DNA of 50,573 bases from a bacterium (GCA_004172935.1 SDZD01000048.1:1-50573); one strand, 5' to 3'; numbered from the stretch's first letter, positions 8,264 to 16,829 are shown. Notes: generated by a model from the letters alone, not told the origin. A program made the numbers and translations.

Positions 8264-8677
8264 ATGATGACTACCGATCTAATCGGCGTCTGGAGTGCCA
8301 ACGCCCTTTTTGCTTCTCCCGGACAAGAAGATGAAATCGTCGTCTTTCGCTCCGACGGTACAGGATGGATCGAGTGGATGAACTTCGGCGCCCATCGCAT
8401 CGAATTCTTTTGGTGGGAACCAACTTCTCCCGGTTGGTTTGCCCTCAGCAGTCAGGGCTGTTTTGAGCGCGACCCCCACAATCTCAAACGCTACATTCAC
8501 ACCGAAAGGGATATTAACGACCTGTGGGATCACCTTCCCATCTCGGTTAAAGAAGTGAATACCCCGCATGGTTCTGTCATACAACTTGAGATGGAACTTA
8601 CCGACTGGAATGGGGGTCTGTATGGCCTTATCCAAAAAGATGCCGATCTGTGGTCGCGTCCACAAACACCATCTTAA
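8264..8677 (+). CDS. Small cytoplasmic protein of unknown function
   Basis: 137 residues starting MMTTDLIGVWSANALFASPG. The pattern GVW, then EDEIVVFRSDGTGWIEW, then FFWWEPTSPGWFAL suggests a small beta-barrel or lipocalin-like single domain of a type seen as hypothetical proteins in Planctomycetes-like genomes. There is no signal peptide or membrane helix. It lies 19 bp after the membrane-anchored gene and just before the rpsL promoter. Function unknown. Confidence 0.65.
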   Translation: MMTTDLIGVWSANALFASPGQEDEIVVFRSDGTGWIEWMNFGAHRIEFFWWEPTSPGWFALSSQGCFERDPHNLKRYIHTERDINDLWDHLPISVKEVNTPHGSVIQLEMELTDWNGGLYGLIQKDADLWSRPQTPS

Positions 8678-8682
8678 ATTCA

Positions 8683-8711
8683 TTGCATTCGGCTTAATCC
8701 TGTGTTATAAT
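8683..8711 (+). promoter_or_regulatory. Strong promoter of the rpsL-rpsG operon
   Basis: TTGCAT (8683-8688), a 17-bp spacer and a perfect TATAAT (8706-8711), with an extended -10 TG at 8703-8704. It is 114 bp before the S12 start. This is the best promoter in the window and suits a ribosomal protein operon. Confidence 0.8.
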
Positions 8712-8824
8712 TCCCTAGGTTTCCCGAAAATTGGCCCTAATTTGGCTCTTTGAAGGGTAGATAAACGCGCCTCCCAAGGGCGCTTTTTCATTCTCAACAC
8801 CGCTCGCTTCGGCGAGTTGATCGT

Positions 8825-9274
8825 ATGCCTACAATCTCGCAACTGATTCGCAAAGGCCGCAAGCCAGCGCCGAAAAAATCGACCACTTCGGCGTTCAAAG
8901 AAGCCTATAACGGCGTTCAGGGCGCGCCGACCCAGAACGTGGCGGCTCCGCTCATGCGCGGCGTCTGCTTGCAGGTCAAAACCGATAAGCCCAAAAAGCC
9001 CAACTCGGCTTTGCGTGCTAAAGCTCGTATTCGCCTGTCGAACAAAAAAGAAATCACCGCCTACATCCCAGGCGAAAAGCATAACTTGCAGGAACACTCG
9101 GTTGTGCTCGTACGCGGCGGTCGTGTCAAAGACATGCCCGGTATCAAGTACAAAATCGTGCGCGGCGCTCTCGACTGCGCTGGTGTAGCGAACCGCAAGC
9201 GTTCGCGTTCCAAGTACGGCGCCAAGCGCCCCAAGCCCGGTCAGGCAGCCGCTCCAACCGGAAAGAAACGGTAA
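8825..9274 (+). CDS. rpsL: 30S ribosomal protein S12
   Basis: 149 residues, longer than the usual 124-137 because of a basic Pro/Ala tail (KPGQAAAPTGKKR). The decoding-centre loop is PKKPNSALRAKARIRLSN, keeping the Lys that streptomycin-resistance mutations usually change. The second loop, HNLQEHSVVLVRGGRVKDMPG, keeps the Asp and Pro of the methylthiolated loop. The sequence before PKKPNS (VCLQVKTDK) departs from the common TRVYTTT. S12 sits at the decoding site of the 30S subunit. First gene of a two-gene operon with rpsG. Confidence 0.97.
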   Translation: MPTISQLIRKGRKPAPKKSTTSAFKEAYNGVQGAPTQNVAAPLMRGVCLQVKTDKPKKPNSALRAKARIRLSNKKEITAYIPGEKHNLQEHSVVLVRGGRVKDMPGIKYKIVRGALDCAGVANRKRSRSKYGAKRPKPGQAAAPTGKKR

Positions 9275-9280
9275 ATAGTC

Positions 9281-9350
9281 GTTAGTGGTTAGTTTTTAGT
9301 GGTTAGAAATAGCCGCTGCCTAAACTAATCACTAAAAACTAACCACTAAT
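9281..9350 (+). repeat. 26-bp-arm hairpin between rpsL and rpsG
   Basis: Arms 9281-9306 and 9325-9350 pair along all 26 positions, with two G-U wobbles and an 18-nt loop. Each arm is itself built from two AGTGGTTAG-like units. It begins 6 nt after the S12 stop and ends 8 nt before the S7 ATG, so it covers the place where a ribosome binding site would be; no Shine-Dalgarno sequence is visible for rpsG. It may be a dispersed repeat that landed here, or a translational control element. Confidence 0.85.
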
Positions 9351-9358
9351 CACTACTA

Positions 9359-9829
9359 ATGTCACGCAAAGGCCCACAACGGCGCAACGAGCTTCCCGGC
9401 GATCCGGTTTACAATTCGCAGCTCGTCCAGCGCTTCATCAACAAATTGATGCACGACGGCAAAAAGTCCGTCGCCGAAGGTATCTTCTACACCGCGCTCA
9501 CCCGCATCGAAGAGCGTTCGGGCAAGAACCCACTCGAAGTGTTCTCGCAAGCGATGCGCAACGTCACCCCGACCGTCGAAGTTCGTTCCCGCCGTGTTGG
9601 CGGCGCGACCTACCAGGTCCCACAGGAAGTCCGCCCAGAGCGCAAAACCGCGCTTGCCATCCGCTGGACGATTGACAACGCCCGCAAGCGTAACGAGAAG
9701 ACAATGGCCGACAAGCTCGCCAACGAACTTCTCGACGCAGCCAAAGGCAGCGGAACCGCCGTCAAAAAGCGCGAAGACACCCACCGTATGGCCGAAGCCA
9801 ACAAAGCTTTCGCCCACTACCGCTGGTAA
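9359..9829 (+). CDS. rpsG: 30S ribosomal protein S7
   Basis: 156 residues, the standard length. Family signatures include LVQRFINKLMHDGKKSVAEGI, the VRSRRVGGATYQVPQEV beta-hairpin and the C-terminal RKREDTHRMAEANKAFAHYRW-type helix. S7 nucleates assembly of the 30S head and contacts E-site tRNA; in E. coli it also represses its own operon by binding the rpsL-rpsG spacer. Here a terminator follows directly, so fusA is not part of this transcript. ATG 9359 lies 8 nt past a large hairpin. Confidence 0.98.
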   Translation: MSRKGPQRRNELPGDPVYNSQLVQRFINKLMHDGKKSVAEGIFYTALTRIEERSGKNPLEVFSQAMRNVTPTVEVRSRRVGGATYQVPQEVRPERKTALAIRWTIDNARKRNEKTMADKLANELLDAAKGSGTAVKKREDTHRMAEANKAFAHYRW

Positions 9830-9849
9830 ATCCTCGACACAAAAACTCC

Positions 9850-9882
9850 AAAGCGCGCACCCTCAACGGATGCGCGCTTTTT
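9850..9882 (+). terminator. Intrinsic terminator after rpsG
   Basis: AAAGCGCGCA (9850-9859) pairs with TGCGCGCTTT (9871-9880) around an 11-nt loop and runs into T5. It closes the rpsL-rpsG operon 21 nt after the S7 stop. The remaining gap to 10068 contains degenerate text of the type TCTGTGCCTC...TTTGTGC, similar to 20940-20980. Confidence 0.85.
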
Positions 9883-10068
9883 CTATTCTAGGCATAGCGG
9901 AACTTATCGTTTAAGCAGGGAGCTTCCAGCGTCGTCATTCTGAGCCTGCGAAGAATCTACCATCCCAACGCGGATATTCTCACGTTAATCCGACTACTAT
10001 TCACCCGCTCAAAAATTCCTCTGTGCCTCTTATGCTCCTTTGTGCCCTTTGTGCTTAATCTAAAAACC

Positions 10069-11208
10069 TCAGATAATCTCCAAAAACTCCGCATCCGGCA
10101 ATGTCGGAAAGGCCGGAGAGGGTAGGGTTTGATACCAGTAAGCCACGCTCGAAATATCATCCTGCTGGGCTAAAAAGCGCCCGCCCGAACGCCATCCCAA
10201 CGATTGGATAGTCACGCTAATATCCTCCTGAAAGCGAATTGGGTCTGGCAGATGCCACCTGTACAGGCTAAACCGCGTCTGCGATTGATACAGACCATCG
10301 GGGCGAATCATGTGAGGCATACCCGCGTAAGCCGTCGAGAACTCCTGATACTGGTGCGTCTTCTGGTTCTCGAAGTTATACGACCCCAAAAAGTAATCCT
10401 CCGTCCCCGTCCCGCAAATCGTCGGGTAAGCGGCGTTCTCCTTATCCTCGGTTTCTTCGGCCACGCTCTGTCCCGGTTTCTTATCGCCGTCCAGATAGAA
10501 CTTGATCTCTCCCTCGCCCCACCACCGATTATTCGCTAATCCCCACGCCAGATAAGTCCCCACATACTGCCCCCGTCCTGTCACACCGTCCAGCAGATGA
10601 TGCACCTTCTTATAAGGTAGCGGATAAGAGCGCCGGAACTGCGCATGAAAATAAGCCGCATCTTCTGGAACATCGGTCAGTGTGTAGTTGATCTGATAGA
10701 ACAACGTCATCTCGTTCACATCGAGGTTCGTGAACGTCATCCGGCACCGCTTTCGAAACGGCATTTCCCAAAAGCAATTTAGCGCCGACCCCGGATTGAC
10801 GCACACAGACAGCGAATTAACCAGCATCCCCCTATCGAATCCGCCCCACCCACAAGCGAAGAAGTCCCCCACCGGGCACTCAATCGAAGGCGTCTCTTGG
10901 TCGTCCCAATACACTCGCAAGATACACAACCTCCATGCCCCGGTAGGAGTCATCCACATCTGTTGAATCGCCCCCGACCCTTCTATATCAGCGATTTCAA
11001 CCGTCTCTCCCGCCTTAATAGGAATGCAGGGGCGGCACTTCCACCCTAACCCCAAATCGCGTGCGCAAGGGTTCTCTGAAACAGGCGCCCGTCCGCCGCC
11101 GCCTTTCTCTCCACGCGGATTCTCCGCCGAAATCGACCGCGTCTGTGCATTCGACAAACGCCACAAATTGCCCAGATGCATACCCAAACCATTGAATTGC
11201 GTGTTCAT
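10069..11208 (-). CDS. DUF2961 / GH172-family glycoside hydrolase
   Basis: 379 residues, cytoplasmic (no signal peptide). The family core is clear: GSGAIQQMWMTPTG (78-90), FFACGWGGFDRG (116-127), a WWGEGEIKFYLDGD block (229-242) and CGTGTEDYFLGSYNF (265-279). In GH172 enzymes the catalytic acids sit in the last two blocks, here Glu232/Glu234 and Glu270. Characterised members form or cleave difructose dianhydride or D-arabinofuran-type linkages; the substrate here cannot be told from sequence. The gene is encoded against the direction of the ribosomal operon and faces the Uma2 gene divergently. Confidence 0.9.
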   Translation of the reverse strand: MNTQFNGLGMHLGNLWRLSNAQTRSISAENPRGEKGGGGRAPVSENPCARDLGLGWKCRPCIPIKAGETVEIADIEGSGAIQQMWMTPTGAWRLCILRVYWDDQETPSIECPVGDFFACGWGGFDRGMLVNSLSVCVNPGSALNCFWEMPFRKRCRMTFTNLDVNEMTLFYQINYTLTDVPEDAAYFHAQFRRSYPLPYKKVHHLLDGVTGRGQYVGTYLAWGLANNRWWGEGEIKFYLDGDKKPGQSVAEETEDKENAAYPTICGTGTEDYFLGSYNFENQKTHQYQEFSTAYAGMPHMIRPDGLYQSQTRFSLYRWHLPDPIRFQEDISVTIQSLGWRSGGRFLAQQDDISSVAYWYQTLPSPAFPTLPDAEFLEII

Positions 11209-11255
11209 TGCGCTTTGAGCTTAAACCGTCCCACCCAATCAATCAAACTAAAAGC

Positions 11256-11837
11256 ATGACAGCCCCACGTCAACAGCACGCCCTCTTCACTGAGCAAGAA
11301 TATTGGTTCAACGAAGAAGGCTCGACAAACCGCCACGAGTATTATCGCGGTGAAGTTTTCGCAATGGCTGGAGCCACCCCCCGCCACAACGACATCGCGG
11401 GTAATATCTATGCCTCCTTACTGAATCAACTAAGAGGCAAACCCTGCCGCGCTCGCATCAGCGATCAACGTATCAAAGTAGAAGCGACAACCCTGCAAAC
11501 CTACCCCGATGTCGTCGTAGTGTGCCCTCCATTTCGTTTCGAATCGGGCAACAAAATCACTCTCTTAGATGCAACCGTAATAGTCGAAGTTCTCTCCGAC
11601 TCGACCCGTCAGTACGACCGCAACAATAAATTCGAGAACTACAAGCAACTGCCCTCACTCCGTCATTACCTGCTAGTTGAGACAAACGGCGTAAGCATCG
11701 AACACCGCATCCGACTCGAAAACGGCGACTGGGAAACCCACACCTTCACCTCAGTCGATGACACTGTAAACCTCGAAGCCATAGCCTGCTCCCTCTCCGT
11801 AATCGCCATATACGAGGAGGTCGAAGGATTCGAATGA
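11256..11837 (+). CDS. Uma2-family (DUF820) putative restriction-like nuclease, copy 1
   Basis: 193 residues from ATG 11256. Uma2 signatures are EEGSTNRHEYYRGEVFAMAGATPRH, YPDVVVVC, IVEVLSDST and a Tyr-Asp-Arg...Lys segment. The PD-(D/E)xK set is Asp85, Glu111 and probably Lys125. Members are abundant in cyanobacteria, Chloroflexi, Planctomycetes and Armatimonadetes; their biological role is unproven. A related copy lies 5 kb downstream, after fusA. It is convergent with the SGNH hydrolase gene, whose end is 7 bp away. Confidence 0.9.
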   Translation: MTAPRQQHALFTEQEYWFNEEGSTNRHEYYRGEVFAMAGATPRHNDIAGNIYASLLNQLRGKPCRARISDQRIKVEATTLQTYPDVVVVCPPFRFESGNKITLLDATVIVEVLSDSTRQYDRNNKFENYKQLPSLRHYLLVETNGVSIEHRIRLENGDWETHTFTSVDDTVNLEAIACSLSVIAIYEEVEGFE

Positions 11838-11844
11838 TGCCGCT

Positions 11845-12444
11845 CTAATCCCTGAACCACCAACCATCCCACTCCTGAACCAACCGCGCCAACTCCCCGT
11901 ATCCATTGTTCTGAGGATGCGCCCCATCCCCAGCCGCCACTTCTCCCATCCAAACCGATGACCCCATCAGCGGCTCCAACACAGGCAAATAAGCCACGCC
12001 AATTTTCCCTGCCAACTCTCGAAAGGCCGCGCATAACGAGCGCAACCGCTCATTATGTGCGGCATCATCAACAGGCGCTGGACCAACCCATAAACACGGA
12101 TATTTCCCCTTCGCCTCCCCCAAAATCAAAGACGCATTGCCCAGTGTCGATTCAAAATCTACCCGCAACCGCCCATTTTCGATAACCGTATCATTCGTCC
12201 CAAAAGAGAACACCACCCGTCCATCATGCCCCGCCGATAAACGGCTCTCACTTTCCGCCACCCAACGCCCCGCCACATCCGCACTGGTATTGCGCCGAAT
12301 CCCCAGATTATAGTGAGTGACTTCATGCCCCGCCCGAATAGCCGCCGAACAAACTCGACCCGGCCATCCCAGACCATGAATATCATGCGTCCCATTCACA
12401 ATCGAATCCCCAAAAAAACAAATCCGAATATCCGCATTGCTCAT
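11845..12444 (-). CDS. SGNH/GDSL-type hydrolase
   Basis: 199 residues without signal peptide. The four SGNH blocks are present: FFGDSIVNG with nucleophile Ser14, NLGIRRNTS (Gly48), FGTNDT (Asn84) and GDGAHP with Asp173 and His176. The family cleaves esters of lipids, acetylated sugars or acyl-CoA; the lack of a secretion signal suggests a cytoplasmic substrate. It is convergent with the first Uma2 gene and divergent from the kinase gene. Confidence 0.92.
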   Translation of the reverse strand: MSNADIRICFFGDSIVNGTHDIHGLGWPGRVCSAAIRAGHEVTHYNLGIRRNTSADVAGRWVAESESRLSAGHDGRVVFSFGTNDTVIENGRLRVDFESTLGNASLILGEAKGKYPCLWVGPAPVDDAAHNERLRSLCAAFRELAGKIGVAYLPVLEPLMGSSVWMGEVAAGDGAHPQNNGYGELARLVQEWDGWWFRD

Positions 12445-12566
12445 GCCGACGAGTCTGACATCCCTACGTTTTTACTGAAATTGCAGAACACCACGTATCA
12501 TTGAAGTCGAATTCATGCTGTTGTAAACAGGTCGAGTGCGTTCAAATCCTGAACACCATTCTCCCT

Positions 12567-14324
12567 ATGCAGTGTGCAACTTGTAACCAACAAAATTCTC
12601 CTGATGCAAGAAATTGTTCAGTGTGCGGTTCGCCTCTCGACGTTCGACTAAACAACTTTTACTCACCAGCTCTGTCATCAGGTATTCAGTTGTGCAACGG
12701 CATATATGAAATCAACAACGAACTGGGACAAGGTGGCTTCGGCATCACGTATAGGGGGTACGACCATTCGCTGCGTCGCTTTGTAGCCATTAAAGAGTTC
12801 TTTCCAGAGGGTTCGATCCGTCAGGATAAAAAGGTAGTTCCTGATCGAAAGATCAACCCTGCTGAGTACATAAAGATTAAAGAGAAGTTCATCCAGGAAG
12901 CCTACTGTCTCGCCCAGTTCTCCCACCCTGGTATCGTGCGTGTGTATGGGGTTTTTGAGGAGAACAACACGGCGTACATGGTCATGGAACTTCTCGAAGG
13001 CCACAGTCTGGAGCAGCATGTTAGCGTCAAGGGGCATCTCGGTGAACAAGAAGTCATTGATATTGCTACTAAGGTGAGCGAAGCCTTATCTGTGGTTCAC
13101 CAAGCGGGTTTAATTCACCGAGACATCAAACCCGATAACATCATGCTAGCCAAGGATGGGCGCGTTGTTCTTATAGATTTCGGTACTGCTCGCGCTTTTG
13201 ACTTGAATAAAACCGTCAATCACACTGCAATGTTGACACATGGCTACGCTCCCTTAGAACAATATGGGAGTCGTGCTCGCTTTGGTGCCTTCACCGATAT
13301 ATATGCTCTTGGGGCGACATTGTATCGTGCATTAAGCGGCGAATTTCCACCTCCCGCTACCGACTTCGCTGCTGGTGTTGAACTTAAATCTCTGTGTGAC
13401 ATTAATCCTCAAATATCACAGGCAACATCGAATGCTATCTCGCGTGCGATGGAGGTAAAATCTGCTGATCGGCCACAGAGTGTTCAGGAGTTTATAACTT
13501 CGTTCAAAAAATCGATTCCGCATTCTACGTCTGTTCCAATTACTGACAAACAATTGCAAGATGCTAAAGCGCGCACAGAAGAGAATATTGAAAAATGGAA
13601 AAACATAATAGCATCTGTGCGCAAAGCAGAAGAAATGTCTGGAGTGAAACTGCCAATTGATAGTTATTTAGTTGAAAGATCACAAGTGGTAAAAATTCAA
13701 TTAGATGATATAGAATACTCATCAATAATATTAATAGAAAAAGAGGCGATTTCTTCGTATTCAAAAATAGTATCTGATGTCAGAGCAGAGTTGTGGGGAA
13801 ATATTAATGAATGCAAGTCTGAACTAGCGAGGATAAATAGAGAAATTATAGATATTGAACGTTCTATGATTGAGGCTCGTAATAATGCCAATTTGGAGTG
13901 TAGTCGAGTGAAAATTAATAACGTTGAAGAATTTAGTATCTGGGGTTCCATTGTATTAGGGGCGTTTGTATTCGGCATTACATTCATAGTTTTGTGTATG
14001 GCTATAATAGTTGTGAATGGGGTCGTAGGTTTAAAGTTGAGTAATATGGATGCGCAGAAGATAGCATTTACTTTGTCATTTTTGTTCGGTTTAGTACCTA
14101 TTATTGCTGGAGTAGTTGAAGGAATTCGGTATGTGAAGAGAAAAGAGAGTTTGAGAGAAGAGAGAGCAATTTTGATTGAAAATGCTGAGAATGAATGCGA
14201 GGGAAAATTAAAAAAAATTGAAAATCAATTCGGGCCAAGGTTGTCTTCCCTGAAAAATGAAATGCAAGATTTTGAACAGAAATCAATAGCAGCTATCAAA
14301 TGTTTGAAAATACTGAATTTTTGA
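12567..14324 (+). CDS. Zinc-ribbon Ser/Thr protein kinase with coiled coils and two membrane helices
   Basis: 585 residues from ATG 12567. An N-terminal zinc ribbon (CATCNQQN...CSVCG, residues 3-23) precedes a Hanks-type kinase domain: glycine loop GQGGFGITYRG, Lys76 in VAIKEFFP, HRDIKPDN with Asp186, and DFGTAR with Asp204. The APE motif is replaced by YAPLEQY, as in many bacterial kinases. After about residue 320 comes a coiled-coil region, two membrane helices (about 456-478 and 500-522) and a second coiled coil. The 3' half, from about 13,500, is clearly AT-richer and uses codons (ATA, AGA, TTA) rare in neighbouring genes, suggesting horizontal origin or domain fusion. Target unknown. Confidence 0.9.
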   Translation: MQCATCNQQNSPDARNCSVCGSPLDVRLNNFYSPALSSGIQLCNGIYEINNELGQGGFGITYRGYDHSLRRFVAIKEFFPEGSIRQDKKVVPDRKINPAEYIKIKEKFIQEAYCLAQFSHPGIVRVYGVFEENNTAYMVMELLEGHSLEQHVSVKGHLGEQEVIDIATKVSEALSVVHQAGLIHRDIKPDNIMLAKDGRVVLIDFGTARAFDLNKTVNHTAMLTHGYAPLEQYGSRARFGAFTDIYALGATLYRALSGEFPPPATDFAAGVELKSLCDINPQISQATSNAISRAMEVKSADRPQSVQEFITSFKKSIPHSTSVPITDKQLQDAKARTEENIEKWKNIIASVRKAEEMSGVKLPIDSYLVERSQVVKIQLDDIEYSSIILIEKEAISSYSKIVSDVRAELWGNINECKSELARINREIIDIERSMIEARNNANLECSRVKINNVEEFSIWGSIVLGAFVFGITFIVLCMAIIVVNGVVGLKLSNMDAQKIAFTLSFLFGLVPIIAGVVEGIRYVKRKESLREERAILIENAENECEGKLKKIENQFGPRLSSLKNEMQDFEQKSIAAIKCLKILNF

Positions 14325-14463
14325 TTCTGCTAAAAATCGCGCAACCTGTCTTTTCTGTCAAGCGTTTATAGAGAGGTTTCCCCGCAGCGATTTAGAAAAT
14401 TTTCCAACCGCAGGCGGACTTACTCCAATGGACGACGACGAAGACGACGACGAGCTTGTGTAG
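14317..14463 (+). other. Startless open frame with an acidic tail (possible gene remnant)
   Basis: Reading on from the kinase end in another frame gives 48 codons that end in RSDLENFPTAGGLTPM and then a run of Asp/Glu before a stop at 14461. The local base composition returns to that of the host. There is no start codon until the Met before the acidic run, so this looks like the 3' end of a lost gene. It is the most protein-like part of the 330-bp gap 14325-14654; the rest of the gap shows only the fusA leader, with a GAGAGAGGA purine stretch at about 14634-14642. Confidence 0.3.
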
Positions 14464-14654
14464 AACAGACCCCTTCTGTTCTATTCATCTCGTGTCATCT
14501 TCTGCGGCTTGCCCAAAGGAAGAAGTCTGTCTGCGGTTTTTGTTTGCCCGAATTTCGGGGCGCAGGCGGAACCCTTACCCTTACCCCTCCTTTGAGGGCG
14601 AGGGTGAAACCGGAAACCAACACAATCACCTCAAGAGAGAGGACTAAAAATATC

Positions 14655-16775
14655 ATGGCGAAAGATCTATCGCTCACACGCAACATCGGCATTGCGGCTC
14701 ACATCGATGCCGGTAAGACAACGACAACTGAACGTATCTTGTTCTACACCGGCGTCAACCACCGCATCGGCGAAGTCCATAACGGTAGCGCCACGATGGA
14801 CTGGATGGAACAGGAACAAGAGCGCGGCATCACCATCACTTCGGCTGCCACGACATGTACCTGGGACGGATCGGCTCACCAGTATCCGCGCCACACCATC
14901 AACATCATCGACACCCCCGGCCACGTCGACTTCACCGTCGAAGTCGAGCGTTCGCTGCGTGTTCTCGATGGTCTTGTCGCTGTGTTCTGCGCCGTTGGCG
15001 GCGTACAGCCTCAGTCGGAAACGGTTTGGCGTCAGGCCAACCGCTACGGCGTTCCCCGTGTAGCCTACATCAACAAGATGGACCGCTCCGGTGCCAACTT
15101 CTACGAAGTAGTCGGCCAATTGAAAGAGCGCCTCGGTGCACGTCCCGTGCCCTTGCAGATTCCCATCGGCGCCGAAGACGACTTCATGGGCGTAGTTGAC
15201 CTCATCAAGATGAAGGCCATCCGCTACAACGAAGTCAAAGATCTCGGCTCCACCTTCGACGAGGAAGAAATCCCCGCCGAATTGATGGAAAAGGCCACCC
15301 AGTACCGCAACGAGTTGCTCGAATTCGTCGCCGAAACCGATGACTCCTTGATGGAAAAATTCTTTGGCGGCGAAGACCTCACCGAAGAAGAAGTTCGCAA
15401 AGGCATCCGTACGGCCACCTTGAAGAACGACATCATCGCGGTTTTGTGCGGTTCGTCCTACAAGAACAAGGGCGTTCAGCCTATGCTCGACGCTGTTGTC
15501 GAATTCTTGCCTTCGCCACTCGACACGCCCGCCATCATCGGTACCAACCCCGACACTGGCGAAAGCGCCGCTCGCGAACCATCGCCAGACGCTCCGTTCT
15601 CGGCGCTTGCGTTCAAGATCATGTCGAACAAGTTCGGACGTTTGACCTACTTCCGCGTCTACTCTGGCCGCGTGAACAAGGGGTCTTACATCCTCAACTC
15701 CGGCAAGAACAAGAAAGAGCGTGTCTCGCGCATCTTGCGTATGCACGCCAACAAACAGGAAGACGTCGAATACGCTGAAGCTGGCGACATCTGCGCCGCC
15801 ATCGGCTTGTCCGACACCGTCACCGGCGACACCATGTGCGACGAGAACAACCCAATCGTTCTCGAAAACATCAACTTCGCCGAACCCGTTATCTTCCAGT
15901 CTATCGAAGCGAAAACCCGCAACGATGAAGGCAAGATGACCGACGCTCTCGTTAAGTTGGCAACGGAAGACCCAACCTTCAAGGTTCGCAACGACAAAGA
16001 AACCGGCCAGACCATCATCGGTGGTATGGGCGAGTTGCACCTTGAAATCATGGTCGACCGCATGAAGCGCGAGTACAACGTCGAGGCCAACATCGGCAAA
16101 CCACAGGTGGCTTACCGCGAAACCATCCAGACCAGAGTCGACAACTTCACCTACAAGCACGTGAAGCAGTCGGGCGGTTCGGGTCAGTTCGCTCACATCG
16201 TCATCAACGTGTTGCCAACGGTTGCCAACGAAGAGGGCAAGCAGAACAACTTCGAGTTCGAATCCAAAATCGTCGGCGGCGTTGTGCCCCGCGAATTCTG
16301 GGCGAGCATCGAAAAAGGTGCCAAGAACGCTCTTGAGCGTGGCGTTTTGGCGGGCTACCCGCTCGTTAACGTGCGCGTCGAATTGGTTCATGGTTCCTAC
16401 CACGAAGTCGACTCCAACGCGATGACATTCGAAATCGCCGGTGCCGAAGGTTTGCGCGAAGCTGCACGCAAAGCTCGTCCCGTCATCCTCGAACCAATCA
16501 TGTCGATGGAAGTTGTCACACCCGAATCGAACATGGGCGACATCATCGGTGACTTGTCCTCGCGTCGTGGCCGCATCAACGAAATGCGTCCCGACAAAGG
16601 CGGCACCCAGATCGTCCGCGCTCAGGTTCCGTTGTCCGAACTCTTCGGCTACGCCACCGCCATGCGCTCGCTCACACAGGGCCGCGCCACCTACACGATG
16701 GAGCCTTCGCACTACGAACCAGTGCCAAGCAACATCCAGGAAGAAATCTTGGCGTCCGCCACTGGCCGCCGCTAA
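14655..16775 (+). CDS. fusA: Elongation factor G
   Basis: 706 residues from ATG 14655, standard length. GTPase motifs: AHIDAGKTTTTE (15-26), RGITITSAAT, DTPGHVDFT and NKMDRSG. These are followed by domain II, domain III (GMGELHLEI), domain IV (HVKQSGGSGQFAH, the tip that enters the decoding site) and domain V (ILEPIMSMEV, GDLSSRRGRI). EF-G moves tRNA and mRNA through the ribosome and splits ribosomes with RRF. It normally sits immediately after rpsG and before tuf. Here it is 4.8 kb from rpsG, has its own terminator, and no tuf follows. The upstream extension of the frame (14544-14654) is not EF-G-like. Confidence 0.98.
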   Translation: MAKDLSLTRNIGIAAHIDAGKTTTTERILFYTGVNHRIGEVHNGSATMDWMEQEQERGITITSAATTCTWDGSAHQYPRHTINIIDTPGHVDFTVEVERSLRVLDGLVAVFCAVGGVQPQSETVWRQANRYGVPRVAYINKMDRSGANFYEVVGQLKERLGARPVPLQIPIGAEDDFMGVVDLIKMKAIRYNEVKDLGSTFDEEEIPAELMEKATQYRNELLEFVAETDDSLMEKFFGGEDLTEEEVRKGIRTATLKNDIIAVLCGSSYKNKGVQPMLDAVVEFLPSPLDTPAIIGTNPDTGESAAREPSPDAPFSALAFKIMSNKFGRLTYFRVYSGRVNKGSYILNSGKNKKERVSRILRMHANKQEDVEYAEAGDICAAIGLSDTVTGDTMCDENNPIVLENINFAEPVIFQSIEAKTRNDEGKMTDALVKLATEDPTFKVRNDKETGQTIIGGMGELHLEIMVDRMKREYNVEANIGKPQVAYRETIQTRVDNFTYKHVKQSGGSGQFAHIVINVLPTVANEEGKQNNFEFESKIVGGVVPREFWASIEKGAKNALERGVLAGYPLVNVRVELVHGSYHEVDSNAMTFEIAGAEGLREAARKARPVILEPIMSMEVVTPESNMGDIIGDLSSRRGRINEMRPDKGGTQIVRAQVPLSELFGYATAMRSLTQGRATYTMEPSHYEPVPSNIQEEILASATGRR

Positions 16776-16795
16776 TCTTCCAATCGGAAAACCAG

Positions 16796-16829
16796 AAACG
16801 CCCGCGACTCATCGAGTCGCGGGCGTTTT
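16796..16829 (+). terminator. Intrinsic terminator of fusA
   Basis: Perfect 15-bp stem (16796-16810 with 16814-16828), loop ATC, ending in T4, 20 nt after the stop codon. Confidence 0.9.

Noticed and set aside
9281..9350. Intrinsic terminator between rpsL and rpsG
   Set aside because: The stem is AT-rich, no T-run follows, and S7 is essential and has a proper terminator of its own downstream.
14667..16712. A 681-codon open frame antisense to fusA
   Set aside because: Its length follows from the strong codon bias of fusA; the translation is rich in repeated Val/Asp/Gly/His with no domain, and EF-G on the other strand is certain.
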